DNA from: Hymenobacter persicinus
GTDB taxonomy: Bacteria; Bacteroidota; Bacteroidia; Cytophagales; Hymenobacteraceae
Assembly (NCBI RefSeq): GCF_004167665.1
Contig: NZ_SEWE01000001.1
Location: 62,001 to 126,000 of the forward strand
Direction: 5' to 3'
Length of the DNA stretch: 64,000 bases
Under the pieces are notes generated by a model. That model did no database searches, was not told where the DNA came from, and saw nothing but the letters and a program-made list of their open reading frames with translations. The translations under genes were made by a program, and so were the position numbers. This document shows positions 49,376 through 57,989 of this stretch, piece by piece (the stretch's first letter is position 1; every line of letters starts with the position of its first letter).

Positions 49376-50527
49376 ATGACGTTTAAGTACGTTCCCGTTG
49401 CCCTTCTTGCTTTGGCATTTGGCTTTACTTCCTGCGACAAGAATGACACCGAGTCGGCGCCGGCCCTGCGCGCCAAAATGGACGCCAGCACGCTGACGGC
49501 TTCCTCCAAGTACACGGAATCGTTCAAAGACGCCAGCGGGCAATCCACGGTGGAGTTGACGAGCTCGAACCAGCGCCTGGACATGTTCTCGGAGCTGAAC
49601 TCGTACATGGCCCTGGTGGCCGTGGCCGCTCCGGCCACCCCGTCGACCCTGGACGTGGCCAAGCTGCGCGGCTACTACGCCAACACCGGCGGCTACTTTA
49701 CCGGCACCGGCCTGAATGCCTCGGGCCTGACGCTGCGCACCAGCACGGCCGCTTCGTTCCCGGCTACGAACGCCGAGACGGTGCGCACTTACGTGGATGC
49801 CAAGCTCACCCAACTGGCCACGGCCAGCCAGTCGGTCAACAACGTGGCCACGCCCGGCAGCGCCGGCCGCCTGGGCCGCTACCTGGTGGATGGCAACGGC
49901 ATTGAGGTCAACCAGGTGATTCAGAAAGCGCTGATTGGCGCCCTGCTGCTAGACCAGGTTGACAACGTGCTGCTGACCGACAACGCCCTGAAGGCCAACA
50001 ACAGCAAAGTGGTGGACGGCAAAGCCTACTCCGAGTTGGAGCACAACTGGGACCTGGCGTATGGCTACCTGACCAGCAACGCCATCATGACCACGGACAT
50101 CAACCTGACGCCCCGTGAGCGGTTCCTGGCCAGCTACCTCAACGAGAAAAACCCCACGGCCTCGCCCGGCGTGTACATGGCCTTCCTGAAGGGGCGCGCG
50201 GCCATCGTCAACAACGACGCTGCCGGGGTGAAGGCCCAGGCCGACATCATCCGCACCGAACTGGAGAAAACCATTGCCCTGGCTGCCGTGTCGTACCTGA
50301 CCAACTGGAAGGCAGCTTCGACCCTGGACGTGAAGGCCCACGCGCTGGGCGAAGGCCTGGGCTTTGTCTACTCGCTGCGGTTCTGCACCAAGTACGGCGC
50401 TGACGCGGCGTTCTCCGACAACCTGCTCAGCGGCCTGACCGCGGGCACTAACGGCACCTGGAGCCTGACCAACGCCCAGGCCGACGTGGCCATCAACGCC
50501 ATCAAGGCCAAGTTTAACATTCAGTAA
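49376..50527 (+). CDS. DUF4856 lipoprotein
   Basis: 383 residues from ATG 49376 (MTFKYVPVALLALAFGFTSC), lipobox Cys20. The family-type pattern includes LRGYYANTGGYFTGTGLNAS, GRYLVDGNGIEVNQVIQKAL and YSELEHNWDLAYGYLTSNAI. Such proteins usually precede imelysin and TonB-receptor genes in Bacteroidota and are suspected iron-related surface or periplasmic binding proteins. Here it is the first gene of such an operon, immediately after a good promoter. Confidence 0.85.
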   Translation: MTFKYVPVALLALAFGFTSCDKNDTESAPALRAKMDASTLTASSKYTESFKDASGQSTVELTSSNQRLDMFSELNSYMALVAVAAPATPSTLDVAKLRGYYANTGGYFTGTGLNASGLTLRTSTAASFPATNAETVRTYVDAKLTQLATASQSVNNVATPGSAGRLGRYLVDGNGIEVNQVIQKALIGALLLDQVDNVLLTDNALKANNSKVVDGKAYSELEHNWDLAYGYLTSNAIMTTDINLTPRERFLASYLNEKNPTASPGVYMAFLKGRAAIVNNDAAGVKAQADIIRTELEKTIALAAVSYLTNWKAASTLDVKAHALGEGLGFVYSLRFCTKYGADAAFSDNLLSGLTAGTNGTWSLTNAQADVAINAIKAKFNIQ

Positions 50528-50623
50528 TTTTCGGCCCGCTTTCCGCAAGCGGACCCAAGGCCAACGGGTGGAGCAGTTGCGGCTGGTTCGCCCGTTGGCC
50601 TTCGCCACGAAAAAACGCCCCCG

Positions 50624-51736
50624 ATGAAAAAGTCTGTTTTGTTTGCGTTTGCCCTGCTGCTGGCCGCCCTGGGCATCATCAGCTGCGGCAAGGATGGGAA
50701 CGGCGACACGCCCGGCCCGGACGCCGCGGTGGACCGCAAGGCCCTGCTCACGCAATGGGCCGATAGCCTGGTAAAGCCGGGCTACCAGCGCTTCAACGAC
50801 AAACTCGCGGTGCTGAAAGCCAAGACCACGGCCTTCACCGCGGCGCCGACGCCGGCCACGCTCGTGGACGCGCGCCAGGCCTGGCAGGCGGCCTACGTGG
50901 AGTGGCAGAAAGTCGAGTTGTTTGAGTTCGGCCCGGCCGAGCAGGTGAGCCTGCGCAACCACTTCAACATTTACCCGGCCGACGCGGCCGGCATTAACCG
51001 CAACATCACCGCCGGCACCTACGACTTCGAGCTGGCCACGGCCATTCCGCAGCAGGGCTTCCCGGCCCTGGACTACCTGCTCAACGGCGTGGCTGCGGGC
51101 GACGCGGCCATCGCGCAGCAGTATGCTTCCTCGGCCAACCACCGCCGCTACCTGACCGACGTGGTGGCCAAGATGGACCAGACGTTCGGTACCGTGTACA
51201 GCCAGTGGAACGGCTCCTACCGGGACACGTTCGTGGGCAACACCGGCACCGACGCCAGCTCCTCGCTCTCGCGGGTCATCAACGCGTACTCGCTTTATTT
51301 TGAGCGCTACCTGCGCGCGGGCAAGGTGGGCATTCCGGCCGGCACCATGACCGGCACGCCCCGCCCGGAAAAGATTGAAGCCTATTACCTGAAGGGCGCC
51401 CTGCCGCTGCAATTGGCCACCACGGCCCACGCCACGGTGCAGCAGTTTTTCAACGGCCGCCCGGGCCGGCCCTCGCTCAAGAGCTACCTCGATGCGCTCG
51501 GCGCCAAGGACAGCCGCACGAACCAGCCCCTGACCGGCATCATCAACGCGCAGTTCGGCGTTTCTGCCCAGCAGCTCAGTTCCCTGGGCCCGGACCTGTA
51601 CGCCACCATGACGGCCCGCAACGCCGACGCGGTGGCTTCCTACAACGAGATGCAAAAAGCGGTTCGCCTGATTAAGGTGGATATGACCTCGGCGCTGGGC
51701 ATCACGGTGACGTACGTCGACAACGACGGCGACTAA
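50624..51736 (+). CDS. Imelysin-family lipoprotein
   Basis: 370 residues. The signal ends GIISC (Cys21). The two-helical-bundle imelysin layout is seen in DARQAWQAAYVEWQKVELFE, QQGFPALDYLLNGVAAGD and INAYSLYFERYLRAGKVGIP. The GxHxxE motif of imelysins appears here as GFPALD, a known kind of variation that removes the His. The family is linked to iron uptake rather than proteolysis. Its stop overlaps the HTTM start by one base (TAATG). Confidence 0.88.
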   Translation: MKKSVLFAFALLLAALGIISCGKDGNGDTPGPDAAVDRKALLTQWADSLVKPGYQRFNDKLAVLKAKTTAFTAAPTPATLVDARQAWQAAYVEWQKVELFEFGPAEQVSLRNHFNIYPADAAGINRNITAGTYDFELATAIPQQGFPALDYLLNGVAAGDAAIAQQYASSANHRRYLTDVVAKMDQTFGTVYSQWNGSYRDTFVGNTGTDASSSLSRVINAYSLYFERYLRAGKVGIPAGTMTGTPRPEKIEAYYLKGALPLQLATTAHATVQQFFNGRPGRPSLKSYLDALGAKDSRTNQPLTGIINAQFGVSAQQLSSLGPDLYATMTARNADAVASYNEMQKAVRLIKVDMTSALGITVTYVDNDGD

Positions 51737-53100
51737 TGGGGCAGGGGCTTCGGCGCTATCTGCAGGGCTACACGGCGGCCGCTCCACTGGCCACGTTCCG
51801 CGTGGCCATTGGCCTTTTAGTGCTGGCCAGCGTGGTGCGCTTCTGGGCCAAAGGCTGGATTGCGGAGCTGTACCTGAAGCCCAAGTTCTTCTTTTCCTAC
51901 TACGGCTTCGAGTGGGTGCGGCCGCTGGGGCCCTACACCTACGCACTGTTCCTTTTCTGCGGGCTGTGCGCGCTGCTGGTGGCCCTGGGCTACTGGTACC
52001 GCTCGGCCGCGGCCGGCTTGTTTCTGAGCTTCACCTACATCGAGCTCATGGACAAAAGCACCTACCTGAACCACTACTACTTTGTGAGTTTGGTGGGGCT
52101 GCTGCTCGTGGTGCTGCCGGCCGGCCGCTATTTCGCCCTGGATACCTGGCGGCACCCCGCCCGCTGGCGCAGCGAGGTGCCGCGCTGGACGGTGGACGCG
52201 CTGCGCCTGCTCATGGGCATTGTGTACTGCTACGCCGGCCTGGCCAAGCTCAACTCCGACTGGCTGGTGCACGCCATGCCGCTGCGCATCTGGTTGCCGG
52301 CCAAAAATGATTTGTCCTTCATCGGCCCGCTGCTGGGCCAGGTGTGGGTGGCCTATGCTTTCAGCTGGTTTGGGGCCTTCTATGACCTGACCGTGCCCTT
52401 CTTCCTGCTGAACCGCCGCACCCGGCCCTGGGCCTACCTGACGGTGGTGGTGTTTCACGTGCTGACGGCCGTGCTGTTTCCCATCGGCATGTTTCCCTAC
52501 GTGATGATGGTTGCGGCCCTGATTTTCTTTCCCGCCGAATGGCACGAGCGGGTGTTGCAGCGCCTGCGCCGGCTGCTTCGCTTGTCCCCAGCCTCGCACC
52601 AGGCGCCCAGGCCACTGGTGTATGGGCGGGCCACGCGCCAGCTGCTGCTCATCGGTCTGGGCGCCATTTTCGTGGTGCAGCTGCTGCTGCCCTTTCGCTA
52701 CCTGCTCTACCCGCGCGAGCTGTTCTGGACCGAAGAGGGCTACCGCTTTTCGTGGCGGGTGATGCTCATGGAGAAGATGGGGCAGGTGCAGTTCAAGGTA
52801 GTGGACGGCGCGACCGGCCGGGCGCGACTCGTGAATAATTACGAGCACCTGAGCGTGTTGCAGGAAAAGATGATGAGCACCCAGCCCGACATGCTGGTGC
52901 AGTTTGCCCACTACCTGCGCGACTACTACGCCCGTCGCGGCGTGCGCAACCCCAAAGTGTACGCCGATGCCTACGTGAGCCTGAACGGGCGCCTGGGCAA
53001 AAGCTTTATTGACCCCACCGTGGACTTGGCCCGCGTCACCGACGACTGGCGGCCCAAACCCTGGATTTTACCTTTCGACGATGAGATTACCGGTTTATAG
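51736..53100 (+). CDS. HTTM-domain membrane protein (gamma-carboxylase-like)
   Basis: 454 residues. There are about nine helices, with the HTTM core in LRRYLQGYTAAAPLATFRVA, KSTYLNHYYFVSLVGLLLVV, IVYCYAGLAKLNSDWL and FYDLTVPFFLLNRRTR, then VFHVLTAVLFPIGMFPYVMM. These features are shared with vitamin K-dependent gamma-carboxylase. A soluble C-terminal tail of ~100 residues follows. In imelysin operons of this phylum such proteins recur, with no proven reaction. It overlaps the TonB receptor start by 20 bases. Confidence 0.85.
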   Translation: MGQGLRRYLQGYTAAAPLATFRVAIGLLVLASVVRFWAKGWIAELYLKPKFFFSYYGFEWVRPLGPYTYALFLFCGLCALLVALGYWYRSAAAGLFLSFTYIELMDKSTYLNHYYFVSLVGLLLVVLPAGRYFALDTWRHPARWRSEVPRWTVDALRLLMGIVYCYAGLAKLNSDWLVHAMPLRIWLPAKNDLSFIGPLLGQVWVAYAFSWFGAFYDLTVPFFLLNRRTRPWAYLTVVVFHVLTAVLFPIGMFPYVMMVAALIFFPAEWHERVLQRLRRLLRLSPASHQAPRPLVYGRATRQLLLIGLGAIFVVQLLLPFRYLLYPRELFWTEEGYRFSWRVMLMEKMGQVQFKVVDGATGRARLVNNYEHLSVLQEKMMSTQPDMLVQFAHYLRDYYARRGVRNPKVYADAYVSLNGRLGKSFIDPTVDLARVTDDWRPKPWILPFDDEITGL

Positions 53101-55537
53101 CGTGGCCCTGGTGGTGAGCGTGCTGACTTCGTTTACGGCCGTCGCTCAGCAGGCCGGCCTGCAGGGGCGGGTGCGCGAGGCCGGCACCAACCTGCCTGTG
53201 GCGGGCTGCGAGGTGTACGTGCGCGGCTCTCGCCAGATTGCCCGCACCGACTCGGCCGGCCTGTTTACCATCGCCCGCCTGCCGGCCGGGCGCCAGCAGC
53301 TGCAGCTTTCCTCCATCAGCCACGAGCCGCTCAAGACCGAAATTGACCTGCCGGCGGACGGCAGCATCGTAGACTTTACGCTGGCCCGCCGGGAGCGGCA
53401 GCTCAAGGAAGTAGTGGTGGCGGCGCCGCAGGGCCGCTTCGGGCCGCAGCGCCTGCGCGAGGTGGAGGGCACGGCCATCTTCGCGGCCAAGAAGTCCGAT
53501 GTCATCGTGCCCGACAACCTGGTGGCCAACCTGGCCACCAACAACGCCCGGCAGGTGTATGCCCGGGTGGCGGGGCTCAACATCTGGGAAAGCGACCAGG
53601 GCGGCCTGCAGCTGAGCATCGGGGGCCGGGGCCTCGACCCCAACCGCACCAGCAACTTCAACGTGCGGCAAAACAACTACGACATCTCGGCCGACGCGCT
53701 GGGCTACCCCGAGAGCTACTACACGCCGCCCGTGGAGGCCATTAAGCGCATCCAGTTGGTGCGCGGGGCGGCCTCGCTGCAGTACGGCACCCAGTTCGGC
53801 GGCCTGCTCAACTTCGAGCTGCGCGCCCCCGAGCCCGACCAAACGGTGTCGGTGGTGTCGCGGCAGACGGTCGGCTCCTACGGGTTTTTCAATTCGTTCA
53901 ACAGCGTGAGCGGCACGGTGAAGAAGCTCAGCTACTACGCCTTTGCCCAGTACAAGCGCGGCGACGGCTGGCGCCCGAATTCCCACTTCGACGCCAAAAC
54001 GGCCTACGCCGACGTGCGCTACCAGTTCACGGAGAACTTCAAAGTTGGTGCTCAGGTCACCCACATGGACTACCTGGCTCAGCAGCCGGGCGGCCTGAGC
54101 GACGCGCAGTACGCGGCCGATGCCCGCCAGTCGAACCGGGAGCGGAACTGGTTTGCCGTGGACTGGAATCTGTTCAACCTCTCGGCCGACTGGAAGCTGA
54201 CGCCCCAATCCAACCTCAACGTGCTGGGCTTCGGCCTGCGGGCCACGCGCAAGTCCCTGGGCTTTCGGCCCAACCAAGTGGCCCTGCCCGACAACGACAC
54301 CTACCTGCGCGACCTCATCACCGGCGAGTTTCAGAACTACGGCGTGGAAGCCCGCTACCTGAACCGCTACGCCCTGGGCAGCGGCAGCAAAAGCGGCGTG
54401 CTGCTGCTCGGCGCCCGCTACTACCACGGCTATAACCACAGCGTGCAGGGCTTCGGTCCCGCGGGCCGCGGCGCCGACTTTCGCTTCGTGGGCCCGGAAG
54501 GCGTGACGTTTGCCAACGGCTTTTCGGACTTTGAGTTTCCCAACCAGAACGTGGCCGCTTTCGCCGAGAACATCTTCTACCTCAACGACCAGGTATCCGT
54601 CACGCCGGGGGTGCGCTACGAGTACATCCGCACCACCTCGCGGGGCTCCTACGGCACCGTGATTCGCGACAACGCCGGCAACATCGACGCCATTACCCAA
54701 ACTAACGAGCAGCGCCTGAGCCCGCGCGGCTTCGTGCTGGGCGGCATCGGCATCAGCTACAAGCCGGTGGAGACGCGCGAGTTCTACGGCAACATCTCGC
54801 AGAACTACCGCTCCATCACCTTCTCGGACATGCGTATCGCCAACCCTTCGGCCGTCATCGACCCCAACCTGCAGGACGAGCGCGGCTTTTCGGCCGACCT
54901 GGGCCTGCGCGGGGAGCAGGGCCAGTGGTTGACCTACGACGTGAGTTTGTTTGCCCTGCAGTACGGCAACCGCATCGGCGAAGTGCAGACCTACGACGCC
55001 GCTGACCGGGTGCTGCGCCGCCGTAGCAACGTGGGCCGCGCCCTGATTCTGGGCGTGGAGTCCTACGCCGAAGTAGACCTGCTGCGCGCCCTGCGCCCCA
55101 CGGTGGAGCCCGGCCGCTGGTCGGTGGCCACCTTCGGCAACCTGGCCCTGATTCGGGGCCGCTACACGCAAAGCGAAATCGTGGGAGTAAAAGGTAACCA
55201 GGTCGAGTTCGTGCCGGATGTGAACCTGAAAGCGGGGGCTCGCACAGGCTACGGCCCGTTCAAAGGCTCAATTCAGTTTACCCACCTCTCCAAGCAGTAC
55301 TCGGATGCCACCAACGCCGAGCAGGGCGGCATCTCGGCCGTGGTGGGCCGCATCCCGGCGTACTCGGTGCTCGACGCTTCCGTGTCCTGGGAGCGGCGCT
55401 GGCTGAAGCTCGAAGGCAGCGTCAACAACCTGGCGGGCGCCGTGTACTTCACCCGCCGCGCCACCGGCTACCCTGGGCCGGGCATCCTGCCCTCCGACGG
55501 GCGCAGCTTCTTTCTGACGGCGGCCGTGAAGTGGTAG
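53081..55537 (+). CDS. TonB-dependent outer-membrane receptor
   Basis: 818 residues from ATG 53081 (MRLPVYSVALVVSVLTSFTA). The signal is followed by a carboxypeptidase-regulatory-like beta-sandwich (GLQGRVREAGTNLPVAGCEV, LQLSSISHEPLKTEIDLPAD). A plug domain with GLNIWESDQGGLQLSIGGRG and IKRIQLVRGAASLQYGTQFG comes next, then a long beta-barrel ending in LTAAVKW with a terminal aromatic residue. It resembles FecA-like receptors for ferric siderophores. With imelysin and HTTM it should import iron; the ligand is unknown. Confidence 0.92.
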   Translation: MRLPVYSVALVVSVLTSFTAVAQQAGLQGRVREAGTNLPVAGCEVYVRGSRQIARTDSAGLFTIARLPAGRQQLQLSSISHEPLKTEIDLPADGSIVDFTLARRERQLKEVVVAAPQGRFGPQRLREVEGTAIFAAKKSDVIVPDNLVANLATNNARQVYARVAGLNIWESDQGGLQLSIGGRGLDPNRTSNFNVRQNNYDISADALGYPESYYTPPVEAIKRIQLVRGAASLQYGTQFGGLLNFELRAPEPDQTVSVVSRQTVGSYGFFNSFNSVSGTVKKLSYYAFAQYKRGDGWRPNSHFDAKTAYADVRYQFTENFKVGAQVTHMDYLAQQPGGLSDAQYAADARQSNRERNWFAVDWNLFNLSADWKLTPQSNLNVLGFGLRATRKSLGFRPNQVALPDNDTYLRDLITGEFQNYGVEARYLNRYALGSGSKSGVLLLGARYYHGYNHSVQGFGPAGRGADFRFVGPEGVTFANGFSDFEFPNQNVAAFAENIFYLNDQVSVTPGVRYEYIRTTSRGSYGTVIRDNAGNIDAITQTNEQRLSPRGFVLGGIGISYKPVETREFYGNISQNYRSITFSDMRIANPSAVIDPNLQDERGFSADLGLRGEQGQWLTYDVSLFALQYGNRIGEVQTYDAADRVLRRRSNVGRALILGVESYAEVDLLRALRPTVEPGRWSVATFGNLALIRGRYTQSEIVGVKGNQVEFVPDVNLKAGARTGYGPFKGSIQFTHLSKQYSDATNAEQGGISAVVGRIPAYSVLDASVSWERRWLKLEGSVNNLAGAVYFTRRATGYPGPGILPSDGRSFFLTAAVKW

Positions 55538-55541
55538 CCGG

Positions 55542-55549
55542 TATCTTTG
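55542..55549 (+). promoter_or_regulatory. Likely -7 element for the gene at 55573
   Basis: TATCTTTG fits TAnnTTTG and lies 23 bases before ATG 55573, immediately after the TonB-receptor stop. Confidence 0.55.
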
Positions 55550-55572
55550 CGCAGGTGCAAGCTCTTACGCGC

Positions 55573-56280
55573 ATGGATGCAGTAGCCGCCCTGATAGACC
55601 GGGTGCTGCGGGCGTGGCCCCAATTGCGCGGCTACTTCCGCGGCCGTGACCTGATAACCGAAGCCGAACTGCTGGCCTTTTTTGCCACGGCCGTCCCGGA
55701 GGTAACGGCCGCCGGGTGGCCGGCCGTCCGGCAACGTTTAGTGTGCAGCCAGCTGCTGCACCAGGTGGCACCCGGCCGGCTCTCGTTTAAAAGCGCCCCG
55801 GCCGCCGATGCCCGTAAGCCGGTGCTGCCCCCCGAATGGCGGGCGCTGTGGCAGCAGCTGCAGACCGGGCTGGCGTTGCCGCCGGGTTGCCTGTGGTCTA
55901 CCCGCTGGCTGCAGCCGTTTCTGCCCGACCTGCCCACTGTACTGGTGGTAGAAGTGCGCTGGGCGGAGCTCATCTGGGCTGAGCGCCTGCTGGCCTCTTC
56001 TTTCCAGCCGGACCCGGTGGTGGTACGGCCCTGGCAGCGGTTTTCTCCCGTGCGGCAGGTGCGGGGCATCCCCACGGCCCGCCCGGAAAAAATGCTCGTG
56101 GATGCCGCCCGGCTACCCGAGCTGGCGGCGGCTACTTCGGATGCGGCGCTTGCGGCGGCCCTGGCCGCGCTGCTTACCCGTCCTGGCTTTAACCAGCTGC
56201 TGCTGCTTCAGTACGCGGCCCGCTGCGGTACCGAACCCCGCTGGTCGGCGTTGCTGAATGCGGCCTTGAATCCGACTTGA
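55573..56280 (+). CDS. DUF6577-like hypothetical protein
   Basis: 235 residues from ATG 55573 (MDAVAALIDRVLRAWPQLRG); an in-frame GTG at 55531 is less likely because a promoter-like TATCTTTG lies between. WPQLRGYFRGRDLITEAELL, AGWPAVRQRLVCSQLLHQVA and PGRLSF form a small HTH-like unit. A domain with WSTRWLQPFLPDLPTVLVVE and AARLPELAAATSDAALAAAL follows. The pattern recalls DUF6577/AbiEi-type proteins, but the match is weak. It may be a regulator or part of a toxin-antitoxin type system whose partner is not next to it. Confidence 0.55.
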   Translation: MDAVAALIDRVLRAWPQLRGYFRGRDLITEAELLAFFATAVPEVTAAGWPAVRQRLVCSQLLHQVAPGRLSFKSAPAADARKPVLPPEWRALWQQLQTGLALPPGCLWSTRWLQPFLPDLPTVLVVEVRWAELIWAERLLASSFQPDPVVVRPWQRFSPVRQVRGIPTARPEKMLVDAARLPELAAATSDAALAAALAALLTRPGFNQLLLLQYAARCGTEPRWSALLNAALNPT

Positions 56281-56356
56281 GCGCGCCGCCGGTTTTTTGC
56301 GGCGCTGTGAAATACTGCTGCGGCTGGACCCGCTGCAAGCGGTGTTGTTGCCCTGC

Positions 56357-57136
56357 TTAGTCGTCCACCTTACGACCCAGTAACTTTCGCACCCCGTTGC
56401 GCAAGGCATAGAGTCGGGAGTTGACGTAGCACTCGTGGCAGTGGCTGAAGTTCCAGAAGCAATCCACCGTGTCCGTGACCAGGTGGAACAGCACGCCCAC
56501 AGCAACGATTTGCGTGGCCGGCAACAGAAGCAGCAGCACGTACACCGGGATAACATAGAAAGAATGCAGCGGGTGATACCCCACGCTGCAGCGCATCGGG
56601 TCAAAGATGGGCTTGGCCAGCAGGTGGTCCAAGTCCATGAGCATCGTGGCGAGCATTATCAGGTAAGCGGTTTGCCACACTGCTGGAAAGAACACCAGCG
56701 CCAACACCACCGGAAAAAGAAAGTGCAGGCCATAATGCACCAGGCTTTGGGCGCTTAAAAATTTAGTTGGGGCTGGCGGTTGTTTCGCGCCAGGGGCCAT
56801 CGGCCGCGTGGAACTGCTCGCGGTGTCCCCAATCGTTGCTTTTGGCGAGCTGCCATTCAGCTGGCTTGCCCGCTCCCTTTTCTCCTGGGTCGGGTATTCT
56901 AGTGTATCCGGGGCTTGGAGCGGCACGTCTGCCTTCACCCGTCTCTGCAGGGCAGTAGGGAACTGGTGGGCGGCACCGGCCGTCGCCGTATCGAAGCGCT
57001 GCACCGGCCGGGGGTGGTAGCCCCCCGCAGCGGGCGCAAACCTCGGGACGACCGCCGACGAACGGCAGCCAGCCAGTGCCAGGACCAGGCCGGCTGCGAT
57101 ATACCGGATGAAGACGAAAACGGGTAACGGCAGCAT
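56357..57136 (-). CDS. Lipoprotein fused to a DUF6122 membrane domain
   Basis: 259 residues. The lipoprotein-like signal is VLALAGC (Cys24), then a Pro/Ser/Arg-rich region (to about residue 130), and a DUF6122 domain: SLVHYGLHFLFPVVLALVFF, MLMDLDHLLAKPIFDPMRCS, VGYHPLHSFY. The simple DUF6122 protein at 13423-13737 starts exactly where this domain begins (MVH versus GTG codon 133), so an internal GTG start is also possible. The lipoprotein part and domain share one uninterrupted frame, which favours a fusion. A terminator separates it from the DUF305 gene upstream, as in the first pair. Confidence 0.75.
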   Translation of the reverse strand: MLPLPVFVFIRYIAAGLVLALAGCRSSAVVPRFAPAAGGYHPRPVQRFDTATAGAAHQFPTALQRRVKADVPLQAPDTLEYPTQEKRERASQLNGSSPKATIGDTASSSTRPMAPGAKQPPAPTKFLSAQSLVHYGLHFLFPVVLALVFFPAVWQTAYLIMLATMLMDLDHLLAKPIFDPMRCSVGYHPLHSFYVIPVYVLLLLLPATQIVAVGVLFHLVTDTVDCFWNFSHCHECYVNSRLYALRNGVRKLLGRKVDD

Positions 57137-57206
57137 GTGGGCTCAGTACAAGGGCCAAAAAGGACGCGTAGCCCTGACAGCCTCCCCGGTGGTGCGCAGT
57201 GAAATC

Positions 57207-57236
57207 AAAAAGGCAGCCCCTGGGAGCTGCCTTTTT
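57207..57236 (-). terminator. Intrinsic terminator between DUF305 and DUF6122 (second pair)
   Basis: AAAAAGGCAGC (57207-57217) pairs with GCTGCCTTTTT (57226-57236), an 11-bp stem with an 8-base loop and T residues on both strands. Confidence 0.85.
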
Positions 57237-57251
57237 CGTTGCCTGGATAGG

Positions 57252-57866
57252 TTAGCGGTTGCGGGCCAGCCAATTCTGCAGCGCCGCAATTTCCTGGCGC
57301 TGGTCGGCAATGATGGCCTGGGCCAGGGACCGGGTTGTGTTCTGGCGCCCGTGCTGCAGCAGGGCCTCCGAGTTGTCGATGGCAGCCTGGTGGTGGTCCA
57401 CCATGAGCTGGGCAAAGTCGTAATCCGGCCGCGCCGTCATGGTGCGCGCGTCGCTGGCGGCCATCATCCGGTCCATGTTGGTTTTCTGCAGCTGGTTGAA
57501 CTGCGGCACCAGCGGCTGCGCGGGCTGGTGCCCACCCAGAAACGCGTTAAACTGCGTGATTTCGCCGCGCTGCTTGGTGATAATGTCCTGGGCCGTGGTT
57601 TTCATTTCCTGGTTGGTGCCCGTGCGCAGCTCTTCTTCGGCCATTTTGATGGCCGCCTCGTGGTGCAGCACCATCTGGGCGGCGTAGTCGTGGTCGGGGT
57701 CCTGGGTTTTGGCCTGCGCGTCCATCTGCGTCATCATGTCCATCATGATTTTCATGTAGACACTCTCGTGCTTCATGTCGTCCATGTCGTGGTCCTTTTT
57801 ACAGGCCGTGAACAGAACACTGAAAACCAGCAGGGCGAAGAAGGGCAAACGCAATAAACGGTTCAT
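57252..57866 (-). CDS. DUF305 lipoprotein, two repeats (second copy near DUF6122)
   Basis: 204 residues. The lipobox LFTAC gives Cys22, followed by KKDHDMDDMKHE. The two repeats are HDYAAQMVLHHEAAIKMAEE and YDFAQLMVDHHQAAIDNSEA, each with HH and the closing Q...I..L..W landmarks (QEIAALQNWLARNR). It is close in layout to 13818-14447 and has the same 42-base motif upstream and a terminator downstream. Probable periplasmic copper binding. Confidence 0.88.
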   Translation of the reverse strand: MNRLLRLPFFALLVFSVLFTACKKDHDMDDMKHESVYMKIMMDMMTQMDAQAKTQDPDHDYAAQMVLHHEAAIKMAEEELRTGTNQEMKTTAQDIITKQRGEITQFNAFLGGHQPAQPLVPQFNQLQKTNMDRMMAASDARTMTARPDYDFAQLMVDHHQAAIDNSEALLQHGRQNTTRSLAQAIIADQRQEIAALQNWLARNR

Positions 57867-57927
57867 GGGAACGACCTAAAACAGGGCAAGAAACTGACTG
57901 CCTGATAAACGCCGCACTACTGCCACT

Positions 57928-57969
57928 GGTTTGTATACCTTCCGACCAATTTGCTTGTAAGATTTCCAG
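57928..57969 (-). promoter_or_regulatory. Copper-regulon motif upstream of the second DUF305/DUF6122 pair
   Basis: In plus-strand reading it starts GGTTTGTATACC and ends GCTTGTAAGATTTCCAG. TGTATAC and AAGATTTCCAG are identical to the copA site at the same spacing. In gene orientation it ends 61 bases before ATG 57866. Confidence 0.75.
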
Positions 57970-57989
57970 CCCTACCGCCGGGCTTTGCG

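Noticed and set aside
53087..55171. 694-codon minus-strand frame opposite the TonB receptor
   Set aside because: Shadow of a clear TonB-dependent receptor.
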